The notes: generated from the sequence alone by a model not told the origin. A stretch of 64,000 nucleotides of DNA from Serendipita indica DSM 11827 (GCA_910890315.1 CAJVGD010000046.1:868001-932000); one strand, 5' to 3'. Counted from the stretch's first letter, positions 50,274 through 61,993 are shown. Numbers and translations are program-made.

Positions 50274-51115
50274 ATGAGTTACATTCCGTTCGGTCTCCAA
50301 AGGGACCAAGGAAACATGACTGTCGTATGTTGTTAGCGTCTGTTTAACTTGTAAACTGATACAGTTTAGCTTCTCCACAACGACGAGCCGCTTCCTCCCC
50401 TTCCGTACGAGTTGCAGAACGTATATTCTGCCGAGATATGGGTCAGTCGTATACAAACGGCGACTCAGGCTTGTCGGAAGTGGGCTCGTCCGACGCTTGA
50501 GAGAATCTATTTCTTCTCCGCCTTCTTGTAAGTAACGATTCGGCTCGCGGAGCGGGAAATTTATCCGGAACATAGGATTCAATTTGTCTTGCCATCAGTG
50601 ATCAGCAATCTTATCTTGTTCCATGCGTTTAAAGGCCAAGATGACCGGATCCCTCGTGAACGCTTCTTCGCGTTCCGTGCTGCTGGCTTTGGCATTTTCA
50701 TTGGCATCTTCTTCCTCTTTTGGGCACCCCTTATCGCATGGAAGATTATCGTTAGTATTTATGACTTACAACAGACGAGATGCTAAACGCAGGTGCAGGG
50801 CAAGCGAGCTATCAGAAAGCTGGAGAATGAGTGGCTTGTCCTTGACAAAGCGACCTTAGGGAACGGATTCATTCCTCGTTGGACAATCACAAAGCCCGGT
50901 ATTTTCTCCTCTCGGGCAGTATGTCAAAATGCGTCTGTATTGTGCCTTACTGACGGGTTCATCAGGCTGTTCGTGTGACCTTGCCTCCTGCACCAGCGTA
51001 CTTGACCGCCTTTCATCCAAACGCGCCCTTGCCCCCTTATGTCAACGCGGCCCCTATGGACGGAGCTCAGTACGGTTACACCTACCCACCAGACGAAAAG
51101 GCTGCAAGGGTCTGA
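50274..51115 (+). CDS. small multi-span membrane protein, unknown function
   Basis: Not recognised. The start is MSYIPFGLQRDQGNMTV. A soluble N-terminal part (LPPLPYELQNVYSAEIWVSR, RIYFFSAF) leads to hydrophobic segments LSNLILFHAFKG and FGIFIGIFFLFWAPLIAWKI, probably two membrane passes. After them comes a conserved-looking stretch RAIRKLENEWLVLDKATLG, IPRWTITKPGIFSSRAAVRV and a Pro/Tyr-rich tail ending YPPDEKAARV. No signal peptide. Four introns. It lies between RAD53 and a HIT-finger gene, all on the plus strand. I believe it is a lineage-restricted fungal family; no function can be given. Confidence 0.75.
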
Positions 51116-51309
51116 TGAAGCTGAGGAAGAGCGACAGTGTACGGCGAGCTCTGCGGGCGATGGGCACACACGCGTGTAATGTAGAATGTAGCTCTATCAT
51201 CACTAGCTCAAATTGCCAACCAGTCACTGTGAAATGCACTCCTTTGACATGTATTGTCGTCCGTAGATGGAAAGGGTCAAACTTGAACTGCAACCACGAC
51301 ACAACAAGA

Positions 51310-52342
51310 ATGCCTCCAAGGCCGCGGGCAACCTGTCAGATTTGCAATACTACGGAGTCGAAATATACATGTCCAAATTGTTTGATCGTCTAGTGCGTTT
51401 GCAGCCTTTTTCTGGAAAGAACCGTCGACAACTCGTATCTTGTCCGGAAACCTTACAGCTGCTCTGCAACGTGTTTTAAAGGACACACAAGTAAGTATAC
51501 GCCAAAAAATTGGGCTCTTGTGTCATGAACTCATGGTGTGTTGGTCGACAGCGACGCCATGTGGAACAACAAAGCCAAACACCAGAAGCATATCAGCTGC
51601 TCCAATCGTCTTGGATGAGCCTGATCAAACCAGGTCAGTCTCCACGAGGCTCGGCGACGCATCGGAAGGTTGGCGATTGTCAGGTTTTCTCGAGACAATT
51701 GACAAGTTGTGTTGTAGATGCACCCTCAAACTCGGTACAACTCGAAGAGGCATCACTCCCCGTCACAGCTCCGCTTCGCCCACTCACGACCCTCAAATGG
51801 CCGAATGTGCCCCCTCCGCCTGCAATCCCTGATCCTCTGACGATGAACGACCCCCAACCTTTACAAATTCCTCAATACGAAGCCATAGGTATGTTCTTAC
51901 TTCTTTGATTGTCGCTCTCGACTCAATGTTGGAAGCCACATCCCGGAAGGTTCGCGAATTGCTGGTTGAGAGTGACCTGCTCCCGAAAATGCTTCGCTCG
52001 TTTGACCGGTTGCAAGGACCGGCGCGGGAAAGAGCGCTCGAAGCCGTTCTGGGTGTGAAGGCGAGCGCAAGCCATACAGACCCGCGATCGCCCCATTTCG
52101 CGTTAGGCTGGCTACCAAAGGAGACGACAGACGAAGACCTTGGCAGGTTACGCGGGTTTCTCGAGCTAGTGGGACGGACGGTCGATGAATGCCCTGTGAA
52201 ATTGACACCGCCTGCGGGATCGGGAAGCCAGAAACCGCCATCGATAGCCGACGCAGCAACGCTAGATCGTAACGTCTCTTATGACACATGGCAGGGGGCT
52301 CGGGTGGCGCTCGAGGTGGAGGAACACATCGCGCACGACTGA
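51310..52342 (+). CDS. HIT1: HIT-type zinc-finger protein (Hit1/ZNHIT3-like)
   Basis: Probable box C/D snoRNP assembly factor. The start is MPPRPRATCQICNTTESKYT. The zinc finger spans an intron (phase 2, beginning at about 51391): CQIC, CPNC, LIVYCSATCFKGHTTPC supply all eight ligands of a zf-HIT. After the finger come a variable segment and, in the last exon, KVRELLVESDLLPKMLRSFD and RLQGPARERALEAVLGV, resembling the Hit1 C-terminal helical domain. The C-terminal part after it, up to EVEEHIAHD, is less typical. BCD1/ZNHIT6 would be the main alternative; the short size and helical tail favour Hit1/ZNHIT3. Confidence 0.75.
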
Positions 52343-53617
52343 GGGGGTCTGCTGCCGAATCGCGGGCCAGTCACGCCTCGCCGAACTTCGTCTCGGTCGC
52401 ATGTGCGCGCGCGAATAGGAGTCGCCGCTTCTATATACGGAAATGAAGCGCGAATGGGTCGGGTCGAGGACGCCCTCAGCTCGGTTCTGCCTGGCTCTTG
52501 CCGCCATACGCCCTAGTGCAGTCATCGTCCACCCGTTTGTTGAGCGTGGACAGCAACGCCAGGTTTGCACCTTCTGGACCCGTTCCAGAGTGCGACTAGG
52601 GCCCGCAAAACGGTGGCTAAATGGCTTGAACTGCCGAATCGGTGCCGCATTTCCCCTTTGGTTCATGCCGTTATTAGCCATTTTTTCCCTCCCATCAAAT
52701 CGTAAACCTGATCAACTCGTGTACGCCACGATGTTTTGACGGTCTCTCGGCAGGTCCCATTCGGAAAGGTCGCCTGGCTCAGCCTCCCCCCAAGGTCGCC
52801 TCCAAGCCCGTCGACCCGCATTCCGTTGCGATCAAGACAAAAATTACGTACCGGCATCGAGTTATGACGAAGAGGCATGGTCCAGGCCGGGAGCCCGTGT
52901 GCGCATCGTTATACAACGCCTCGCGCCACCCCGGATACTCGTCCCGGACGCTATTGGGGCAGCAAAACGCCTCGTGTGGGGTATGGAGCATCACCACGCC
53001 ACAAATCCGACAAACTCGCCCCGTCACGAGTCGATTTAGAGACGGGACCGGGGATTTACCAGTCGAGACCGCGGCATCTGTTCGACAAATTCAAACGTGG
53101 GGGAAAAGAAAACCAGTTGATTAACTATGGAAAAAGAACAAGACGAAAAAGCCACTACGGGCGGACGAATGACCAAAAATGGGATAGAGGAAAGCGACGG
53201 AACCGCAAATGGAAAAAAAAAAAAAGATTTGTCATCAAGAAGGGGGAATGCTGGCAAAAGCGTGCCGTAAATAGAGCTAGGATCGATGCAACGACGTGGC
53301 GTCTATGACCCTAATTGGTTCTCATGTCATACGTGAGGACAAAAGATTCACGGGAGCAAGTTGAAGCACTTGGCAGGAGGGTGGGGTTCAGACGTGATGA
53401 AAGAGAGAGAGAGCATGCGTTTTCGAGGGGCAAACGGACCTTGACGTTTCTTTCCGGTAGTACATGAGCGCCCACCGTTCTCGTCGCGAGAAAGAGCAAC
53501 AGGGCTGAGCGAAGCCAGAGCAGGGCGAAAACAGGTAGGAGTAGGGGGGGGGGGAAAAGTCTAACACACGACCCGACCTTGGCCTTTCTGAGAGTGCAAA
53601 AGAGAGAGGCGCCATGG
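52343..53617. other. 1.3-kb stretch without an assignable gene
   Basis: Lies between the convergent HIT1 and zinc-finger genes. Several overlapping ORFs exist on both strands (for example plus 52443-52739 and 52877-53308, minus 52779-53027), none recognised. The region has a 13-A run near 53213-53225 and an 11-G run near 53544-53554. The minus-strand reading RVCRICGVVMLHTPHEAFCC is weakly zinc-knuckle-like. Confidence 0.4.
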
Positions 53618-54375
53618 CTACGAGCTGCCGGCGTTTACAGCGGTCTCGAGCAAGGCCTGTTGAGCCTCCTCGCAACCTATGTAGCCAGAAACGGGATCAG
53701 GCCGCTGGTGGCGGAGAAGGGCATCCTTGCGACTAAAGTTTCGACCGCAAATGCACTGACACTTTATCTCGGAGTGCTTTGAGATGTGGTGCCGCCGGAG
53801 ATCGTGGGCGCGGGTAAACGTTTGTGAACATTGTTCACATAAGAAACCACCCGAGGGAGCTGGGATGAGCGGAATGTTCTGTCGGGAGGTAGTCAGTCGG
53901 GTCGAAAAGGCTACTTTAGACGGGAGGGATTCACCTGGGCAATCGGGGGAGGACCAAGAAAGGGGGTGCCATGGTGATACTCTGGTTGAGAAATGCGAGT
54001 GATGACAGACGCTGTCGTCGGCGTCGTATATGCCGGGGAGGGCACCTGGGAGCGGGACAGAGGACGCTGCTGCTGTTGGAGTTGCACGTGGGGACTGTAT
54101 GGAGCGGTAGGTGACGAGGGACCGCTAGAAAAACGAGACAGAGTCGTATCCTGGACGATCCCGGTTGGCGTATGAATGTATGCGTAGCCGCTGTCCGTGT
54201 GCGGGAACGGAGCTTCTGGGTCATAGTCTGGCGGGTTTGTCCCCATGTGGAGCAGATTTGGACTGGTTGAGGCGCGCTCCGAGCGGTGAGAGCCATCATC
54301 CTCGTTGAGGATGGGGTGCACAAAGTTTGGACGAGAGCGCGAGCTCGACGACTGACTGTTTGGAGAACCGTCCAT
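53618..54375 (-). CDS. C2H2-type zinc-finger protein, two C-terminal fingers
   Basis: Probable transcription factor. The ATG chosen (MDGSPNSQSSSSRSRPNFV) is the first true ATG in the frame; the open frame extends farther upstream without one. A disordered Ser/Pro/Gln-rich N-terminus (VQLQQQQRPLSRSQVPSP) is followed by one intron and then NIPLIPAPSGGFLCEQC. Finger 1 is CEQCSQTFTRAHDLRRHHIS with KH. Finger 2 is CQCICGRNFSRKDALLRHQ, whose last zinc ligand is not a normally spaced His; Cys in GYIGC is the nearest candidate. The end is QQALLETAVNAGSS. The layout matches the gene at 38962-39729. Confidence 0.82.
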
Positions 54376-55228
54376 AGGATAGTGATTATGAGTAGAAAGA
54401 TTAGAAATAGACGGATCTGGGAGACGCAGACGGGAGACTGGAGAACAAGTCGCAGACGTGGTCGGGGTCAAAGGTCGACGACGGGGGAGCAAAGGTGGCG
54501 ATTAGAGTCTCGGGAAGCAACGATGCGCGTGGCTGCGTTCAAATTGCGTTTGTTTTATACCCTGGCGCTCCAACGGGCTCCTAGGAGCCTGTGCAGCGTG
54601 GCCGCTTACCCAATCCGTGGCGTCGTTGGGCGAAATCTGCTCGAGTGACTTCTAGCGAGTTGTTTTGGCGGAGATTGCCGGTCAGACGGACGCTAGCCTC
54701 GAGGACGGCGACATGCACGCCCTCTGGCTGGGCCTCGTTTGCCGTTTCAGCCCTTTGGATGTGTGCTCACGTTTGTCGTCTTTTCTCAGCCTCTGACCAG
54801 TCTCAGATTCGGATCTGACCCTTACGGGCCTTTTTCTCCTCGACCAGATTCCACTCTCCAACTCTATCTTGCCTCCCCTCGTCCCTATCGATGGATGGGT
54901 CTTTGAGCCCCCCCGCATGTTACTCACCGAGATGGTCGGTCGGTCAGTCGTTCCTTTTTGCCAGAGCCTTTGCGTCCTTGTCAGAACATGTCACTTGTAC
55001 ACTTTGCTTGTTTACACTTTCTGGGTATTCCGAGAGCTCTGCCCTCCTTTGGCTTCCATCCAACTCATCTGCCCCGTCTCCGACGACGCCCCCTCTCCAA
55101 CGCCACCGCCACACAACGCTAGTCATACTCATACACAACGAGGTCCTCGTCGCTTCGGAACGGTATAATTGAATACGCCACAACCAAACGGACGGCGGCC
55201 TCGCGGGCTGAGATCGATGAGTGGTCGT
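54376..55228. other. long upstream/leader region of the zinc-finger gene
   Basis: About 850 bp between the zinc-finger ATG and the stop of the coiled-coil gene. It is GC-rich on the left, with a CT-rich stretch near 54820-55140. No assignable gene; likely promoter and a long 5' leader. Confidence 0.4.
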
Positions 55229-56479
55229 TCATGCGCGGTGGTCATGCCGGCCCAACTGTAAGAACAAACGGTCAGCTGAAACCACACCGCAGTAGACGAA
55301 AAAACCCTGCGCACCTTTTCCAATTCTTTTACGACCCCATCAGTCTCCATCTTGCGTGCTTGAGCCCGTTGAAATCTGTACAATCGATCAGTCCCACAAG
55401 GCAATCCACAAGGCGGGCAGGCATGCGCCACGAGTACTCACTCGTCGTTCATCTGCTTCTCCAAGCTTTTCACCGCCGCTCGAGCCTCGTGAACTGCATG
55501 CCTGGCGAGCTCTAGGGCTCGATCCGCCGCAAGTTCGGCCTGTGAAATTTTTTTGGCAGAGATGAAATTCGAAAACAGAGTCGTCAGCATTCCAAGGAAC
55601 AAACCACCTTGCAAGGGACAAAACGACTCCCCCGTACCTCGACCGCAAATTGAATTTTCTTCCGAGCCGTCGCAATATCTATTGCTCGTTCTGTTCCTCC
55701 GCCCAGCAAATCGTGTCCCTGGTGTCCATCCGACGCCCAGTCGCCACTCTCGTCCCGTTGATCCACGCCGTATGCACGAGAACTCATCCCAAGACCGGCT
55801 GTTCCAACAACTGCCTCGGTACCGAGCGGATTAGCACGAAGATTGTCTGCCTTGGCGGAAGGGTTGGTGTCTTGCGTCGCCGTGGCGGCGTGTAAGTTGC
55901 TCTTGTTCTTCGTGGCCACCGCATCAGGATCATCTCGCCAGTTCATCAAAGAACGTACACTTCCGTCTTTTGTCTGATCTCCGTTAAATGTAACATGGTA
56001 GCCACCCGCACCACCTCGCGCAAATGGGTCATCCTGGGCGGGAGGCGTCGGCGGAAGGGCGTGTTGGACCACATTATGTAGCTCTTGTTCTTCATAATCG
56101 TCGTTTCGAATGCTCTTTGGTGTCAATGGAGGCACGGGCGTGCTCTCGTTGGCGTCGGCGTTGTTCTGGTTCAGGCGCGAGGCCGAGCCAGCCATTGCCC
56201 GAGTCGATGCGTCCTCTTCAACCTGGGCTTTGCGTAAACTTGTCTTTCTGCCTGACGTCAGCGAGGCACGGCGAGCATGCGGGGATTTCTCGAGCTTGTT
56301 ATGATGAGCATTGGTCGAGTCGCGCATGGACAGTGAAGAAAATAACGGCATGAGTCTAATACAGGCTGTATTAGCCAACGGATGCGGTCAGGATAGCCGC
56401 TTACCGTGCAGAATTCCTGGTAAACCGGCAGACCCTGCGCGCCACCTGCCCTCTTATGCGGGATTTCGAATGAAGTCAT
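55229..56479 (-). CDS. coiled-coil protein, unknown function
   Basis: Not recognised. The start is MTSFEIPHKRAGGAQGLPVY. An intron of about 110 bp joins QEFCT to LEKSPHARRASLTSGRKTSL. The middle is low-complexity and disordered: PPLTPKSIRNDDYEEQELHN, HALPPTPPAQDDPFARGGAG, VTFNGDQTKDGSVRSLMNWR, then Ala/Gly/Asp-rich. A C-terminal coiled coil is built from small exons: IDIATARKKIQFAVE, AELAADRALELARHAVHEAR, AAVKSLEKQMNDE, RFQRAQARKMETDGVVKELE. The predicted end is LGRHDHRA. The basic RRASLTSGRK patch may be a phosphosite. The exon chain is my reading; the coiled coil is the secure part. Confidence 0.6.
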
Positions 56480-56980
56480 AGTGGCGGTTGACGAGACTTG
56501 GAATCCTGTCAACAAGCTCCCATGGTCTTATATCGAGTTTAATATAGACTACAGCGTCCCCTTGGTTAGTTCTTTCTCTCTCACAGGATTGTAGAGAATG
56601 GCAGGATCAGGATCGGGTAATCTCTTGCGTGATGCTGGCAGAGGGCTATCAGCCTTGACCAGATCACTCGTTTAATAGGGAACAAATTATCATCCTCGAG
56701 CGATTCCTCGGTATCAGACGCACCATGGGATGCGATTTCGACTGGCCTCTGTCGTTTCGTCGTAAATGTCTGAGCTACATTGAGGCGATATTGTGATTTA
56801 GATACCCCAATCCTTGCTCTTTTCTCTGTCGGTCAGGTCCAATCGACAAGGCAGGAGGCAGAAGTGCTCTCTGCTTTAGCCACCATCCCATTTCCCCGCA
56901 TAGGCTGTCTCATCACGGCCTTGCGTCGAGCGCAACGATCAAAACCAGATCTTCATCACGAATAACAAACGACATTCATC
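56480..56980. promoter_or_regulatory. 500-bp divergent promoter region
   Basis: Between the coiled-coil gene and YPT4, which diverge. No gene seen; no repeat. Confidence 0.4.
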
Positions 56981-58218
56981 ATGCCTTACGAAGATGCCAC
57001 CGAGATGGTGGAGGCCTACGGTCAGCTTACAGCGTGCCTAGTTTGGCACTTCGCGCAGCTTTATTCATGCTAACATGTTATTACTGGCTGGAAATAGACT
57101 TTCTTTTGAAATTTATCATTATCGGTCCGTATTTCACTGCTGACTGCCGTGTCGTTCTGCCCTGACGCTCTCTCGTGGATTCATGTTGGTGACCGACGTC
57201 CCTTTTATGCTCTTTGGATGCTACAGGAGAAGCTGGTACCGGCAAATCGTGCCTCCTTAATCACTTTATCCAGAACACCTGTACGCTTCAACCCGGTCTT
57301 GTGCTTTTGTGCGCTTGCTGACAGTGTTGATAGTCAAACAACACTCCCAGCATACAATTGGAGTCGAATTTTCCAGCCGGACTATCAACATTGGCGAGAA
57401 GCGCATCAAACTACAAGTGAGCCTGTAGTCGTGCAGCGGGTCATCAGAAGACTGACGGACATGCTGCGAACCGTCGATAGTTGTGGGATACTGCAGGTCA
57501 GGAGCGCTTCAGGTTCGTTTTGGGCCCAGGCCTTTTCGCATTCCAGAACAGGATCCTCAACCCCCTCTTTTGTAGATCCGTCACCCGAAGTTATTATCGC
57601 GGCGCTGCCGGTGCGTTGCTTGTCTACGATATCACAAAGTGGGGCATTCTCTCCAATCTGGTACCAGGGCGACCACTCATTCCATTCTCTTTCAGTCGAC
57701 AGACATTCGAGGGCCTATCACGATGGTTGGCAGACGCGCGGGCCTTGGCAAGTCCTCAACTCGTGACTGTCCTTGTCGGGTGCAAAAGCGACCGGGAAGA
57801 AGATAGAGAGGTCGAATGGGCCGAGGCAAGCCGATGGGCGGCAGAAAATGGTACGCATTTCTTGCTCGTGCCTCACCATACGATCCCCAAGCTCAACCAC
57901 AATCCCCTTTGCATATACCAAAAACCGGCTTCCGATACGATAGACCTTCATTTCCTCGAAACATCCGCGCTCAGCGGGGATAACGTCGAGGCGCCGTTCC
58001 TGCTTGCCGCACGCTCCATCCTACTCTCCATAGAGTCCGGCCAACTCGATCCGGAAAAGGCCGGCTCGGGCGTGTCGTATGGCGATCGCGGACTTCGGCG
58101 GATCAGCAGTTCATCTAGGATGAGCTTTCTTGGCGGTAGCGAGCGAAGGCGACGACGAGATACTATTCTGCTCTTACGACCAGTCAAGAAGCTCACTCGG
58201 GGTGAATGCTGCAACTGA
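56981..58218 (+). CDS. YPT4: Rab4-type small GTPase (Ypt4)
   Basis: Endosomal-recycling Rab. The start [13 protein letters not shown] leads into [20 protein letters not shown] (G1), [20 protein letters not shown] (switch I), [20 protein letters not shown] (G3 and switch II), [51 protein letters not shown] in the G4 position and [20 protein letters not shown] (G5). [20 protein letters not shown] and GDRGL are Rab4 hallmarks. Two oddities: the invariant Asn of NKxD is Cys, and the protein ends ECCN, with two cysteines followed by one residue, not a plain CC or CxC. The tail before it is Arg-rich. About seven introns. Confidence 0.9.
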
Positions 58219-58823
58219 TTCAGGACCATTTAACCCACTTAACTTTTGAATTCCCGTACCCGACGTATCCGACTAATGCTGTCGATAATGTGTACAATCT
58301 GCCGCATACATGGTTCTTTTATGCAATCTCATCTTTTCTCTCTCTCTCTTGGAATGTATACCGCAATCAACTCGTCATATTTTAGGGCGATGGAGGCCGC
58401 GAGCGGGCCAAGAAAGTAAGAGTACAAAGTTGCCTGCTCCAAAGCAGATGAAACGCGAGATAGGAAACCACTAGTAACACAAACGAAGCAGAGGGAATAC
58501 CGAGGGCGTGTATGCCACCCTCGACCGCAAAGTGGGCTACAGTTTGATGCGAGAACCGAATTTGTCGAGGGAAAAAGGGGGAAAAAAACGAAGAGTGGAG
58601 AAAAGACTAGCCCGATGATAGTCGACGGTAGTTCGTCGTATGTTGTCCATGAGGTATTAGAGCGAGTGTGATGTAAAACGAGTGGAATGGAGAAGAGATC
58701 GTCAAGAGTTGATCATAATATAGATGAGTCTGGCGAATAGGCTGAGCGGTAACGTAGTTTCCGGGCCGAAGAGGTGATAGGATTTGTCCGTAACGAAGTC
58801 GAATTGCGGGGTTGAAGTGTAGA
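58219..58823. other. intergenic, convergent 3' ends
   Basis: 605 bp between the stops of YPT4 and the homeodomain gene. It contains a CT dinucleotide tract near 58336-58350. No gene seen. Confidence 0.45.
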
Positions 58824-60935
58824 TTATGGTTGCTGGCCCTGTGGAGGTTCGGGGATGCGTTGTTGTTGGGAAGGTGTGACGGGCGTGGCTTGCTGTTGTG
58901 GCGATAGCTGTTGAGGAGTAGGGGGTTGAAGTGGATACGTTACAGGCAAGAGTGGGGGGATCGCCAGACTGGTTGGGGCCGGAGGATGATAGATCGTAGA
59001 CTGAGATGGACCGGTATGCGTTAATGTGTACGCTTGAGAATGTCCTTCACCTGTTCTCGGACGTTTGAGCACTCTTTCTTCGTCGGTGGACCAAGAAGGC
59101 CGCTTCCCGAGCACACTCCCCCCGACTTGAGCAGAGTCGTAGGAGAGTCGCGTACGGCGCCTCTCCACAGGCGAGTGAGATAGTCTTCCTGTCACAGTAG
59201 GTGCAGAGGCGAATGGGGTCTGCGCACTTAAAGGAGGGTCGGCATAGGACGATGCAGAAGACAGTCCGCCTGGGGAGGAGCGTTGGCCCGCATAGCGAGG
59301 ATAGAAATGGCCCTCTTTCGGTGGTTCGTATTCGGTAGAAAGCGGATGATAGGAAGTTGGGACCTGGGAATCGATTGGACCTGTGGGCATGTAAGTTGAC
59401 TGATACCATTGAGATTGTGGTTGTGGAGTATATTCTTGTGATATGGTTCCTGGGTTGGAAAACGCTCTAGATCGCAGCGCGAGGGATGTAGCCGTCGACG
59501 CTGATGCGGATGCGGGTGTAGGAGGCGTAGCGCGATATCCTGTTCCCTGGTCTCCCAGATTCAGCGAGTATCCTCGTGTAGGACGCGAGCTCGTCGTAGC
59601 TGGTGCCGAGGCAGCAGCAGCCGGGAGCGGAGGGAGTGGCTTGTATCTCCATGTATCCCCGGGTGACTGCGTACTTGCTTCCGAAGGTGGCGGGAGAGAA
59701 TACTCGTTTGAGAGTGACGTCGTGTGTGACGCAGATGAGTGACCATAGGAACGGGTGTCCTGTGGATTGTAGGGGTCGAAATATGTTTGGGGAGCGTATG
59801 CCGAGCCCGTGTTTGAGTGGCTTGTCTGGGGTCGGGAACCTGGGTTGGAGGTCGACTTTGGGTCGGGGTTGAAATAGAGGGCTTGCTCTGGATAATAAGT
59901 CGCCGGACGAGGATAGCCCAAGACCGGAGGTGGAGTAACGGTGTACGAACCATAGGTGGCCGTGGCCGGGGTCGGAGGACTATTGCTGCTGGTTGTTGTT
60001 GCAGTCATCGGAGGCTGTACACCCATCCTAGCGGCATGGTGTGCGGAAAAACCTGGCTGGCGTGACAATGGCAACGGGGCCGATGTTGTCGCTGTTTGGT
60101 GTGCAGACGCAGCCAGAGTGCCTGACTGGGAAGCCTTTTTCTGTTTCTGCCGCTGATTTTGAAACCAGACCTGTGCAAAACGAAGTTAGTGGACAGATTG
60201 ACATCAATTCATCAAGGGAGCATCACGAACTTGAACCTTGCGTGCGGTCAGGCCAATTGCCCTTCCGACCTCCTCCCGCTCAGCGGTAGTGGGGAACGGC
60301 GTCTGTTAAATGTCGTAATATCAGTAAAGGTCTAGAGGACGACAAATGGCAGTGATCATCAACATACTCTGGCCAGCAACGCAAGAAGCACAGACGACTG
60401 ATGAGATGTAGTGAGTGTTCGCGTTCGCTTCTTCTTTGGTGGTGGATTAGGAGCATTAGACGTGCTCGCAGCAGGAGCAGGCCCATCTTCTTGCCCATCT
60501 GAGGAAGCCGAATCGTGTCGGCTAGAAGATTTGGGTATATTATCAGTAGACGCGCGTGCCACGTTTTGCTGTATTCACTCACTGATGCTGTACATTCTCA
60601 TCCGAGGAAATGGCATACTGGGCACTATGAGTTGTCGACTGTCCTGCGCCTGCGCCTGCACGTCTCGACTCTTCTTGGACCGTGAGTGATGTGGGCGGTG
60701 CAAATAGCGTATCCGAAAACGTCGCCACCTCTGGCTGCTCGAGTCGTGGTAGCTCAAAGATGGCATGCTGGCTCGGATTGTAATGCGGCAGTCTCGACGA
60801 TGACGAGGGCGGATAGTGGGCGGTGGCGAGCATGGCTGTCGATGGCTGGTTGGCGGCTCGAGCTGCTCTTGGTGCGTTACGACGATGCTGGGACGGCAAT
60901 GATTTGTCTGATGGCCGGTCGGGGCGCGAAGACAT
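58824..60935 (-). CDS. homeodomain transcription factor
   Basis: Sequence-specific DNA-binding protein. The start is MSSRPDRPSDKSLPSQHRRN; an in-frame upstream Met also exists. N-terminal part: LPHYNPSQHAIFELPRLEQP. The homeodomain begins PKKKRTRTLTTSHQSSVLLA and continues across two introns as LLARTPFPTTAEREEVGRAI, GLTARKVQVWFQNQRQKQKK; helix 3 has the invariant WFxNxR. The remaining two thirds is Pro/Ser/Thr/Gln/Tyr-rich and disordered (PPPVLGYPRPATYYPEQALY, then a late basic KRPSWSTDEERVLKRPRTG) and ends with a Gln/Pro-rich tail. This is not the HD1/HD2 mating-type pair: there is no partner gene and the domain is of the typical 60-residue kind. A regulator of development is inferred. Confidence 0.88.
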
Positions 60936-61993
60936 ACGACCGCGCCAGACGAAGTGGGCAAGTCCCAACGCCGAATCCGTCCGCAAAGCCTCGATCGGGG
61001 CTTTAATACTCGCAGACGGTTCTCTTTATGCTCTAACAAGGCACTGCTGTGCCTCAACGTGGTACGGCAGGCGTCGTGGAAGAGGGCCAAGGGTAAGATA
61101 GCTGGAACGGTCAATAAACGCGTCAAGACGCGAAGGCCGAGTGGATGTAATATGTGGGCGGATTGTTTGAAGCGTGTGTGTCGGTGGCTGCGAGGCCGGG
61201 TGAGCACCAGCGAACAAGATGTAGCAGATAATGAAAAGAAGAGACAAGGAGCCACTGGCGAGGACGAGCGAGTCGTCGAGCCCGTCAGAGGGACCGGAAT
61301 GGGCGGGTAGATCGATAGCTCGTGGTCTGCGTGGCAAAGCCCGCGGAACACAGGGGGGCATTTTAAGGTCGGGGCAAGGGGGGGGAGGGGGAGAAAGGGA
61401 AGGAACCTTGTCTATGGCGACCGTCTCGCTGGACCAATAGAAGTCACAATTCGATCGTCACCGTTGAGTTGAGCGAGCGACTTGTTTTGAAAGGATCAGG
61501 ATTCAACCTGCGCATCTCGCCCACTTGTCGCGAGCGCCTTGCCCGTCTCTCGTAGCGACGCCCCTGTTGTCGTTTTGCCAACGATTTCCGCCTTCGCCGA
61601 TGTCCAAACTATAAAATAAAAAATATTAGAAATAAGTCCCGACGCATCTGCCTACGTGATCCTAATCCGGAAAGCAGACTCTCACTCCAGTTCCCCATAC
61701 GCACAGCGACCAGTTCGGCATCCTATACATTCTCTGATGCGCAATTCTCCATCGAACGCATGTTGGATACGCGTTCTTCTATCAGCCGCTCGCCTCAAAG
61801 TCCGGAGAGCACCGAGCACCATTACCGAGTACGGTTCATCATCGTCGTCTCGCGTCTTCTAGAACGAAGCACATGGAGAGAGGGGAGCTCAGTTAGCATC
61901 CCTCTCTACGAGGGATACCCGGAACACAACTGACTTCTGTGGCCAAGGCGCGGCAAAGAACGAGTCCGGTCAGGTGATCGTATATGTACACCC
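60936..61993. other. 1-kb upstream region of the homeodomain gene
   Basis: Between the TatD gene 3' end and the homeodomain ATG. It has large overlapping ORFs on both strands, including minus 60575-61351, which overlaps the homeodomain exons in another frame, and a G-rich tract near 61378-61395. No recognised product. Probably promoter plus a long leader with upstream ORFs. Confidence 0.4.

Noticed and set aside
52779-53027. Minus-strand CxxC...CC reading as a possible Helitron-related zinc-knuckle fragment
   Set aside because: Only one short motif is seen, with no replication-initiator or helicase sequence nearby and no terminal hairpin; too weak to call a mobile element.
59443-59742. Plus-strand ORF rich in Val, Asp and Gly within the homeodomain gene
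   Set aside because: Complement of the Ser/Pro/Thr-rich coding repeats on the minus strand; no independent evidence.
58824-60935. Homeodomain gene considered as part of a mating-type HD locus
   Set aside because: There is no divergent HD partner gene and no mitochondrial intermediate peptidase gene nearby, and the homeodomain is of the typical length.
60575-61351. Long minus-strand ORF of 258 codons overlapping the homeodomain gene
   Set aside because: It is Arg/Ser/His-rich and out of frame with the homeodomain exons, which are clearly coding; it is a shadow plus leader sequence.
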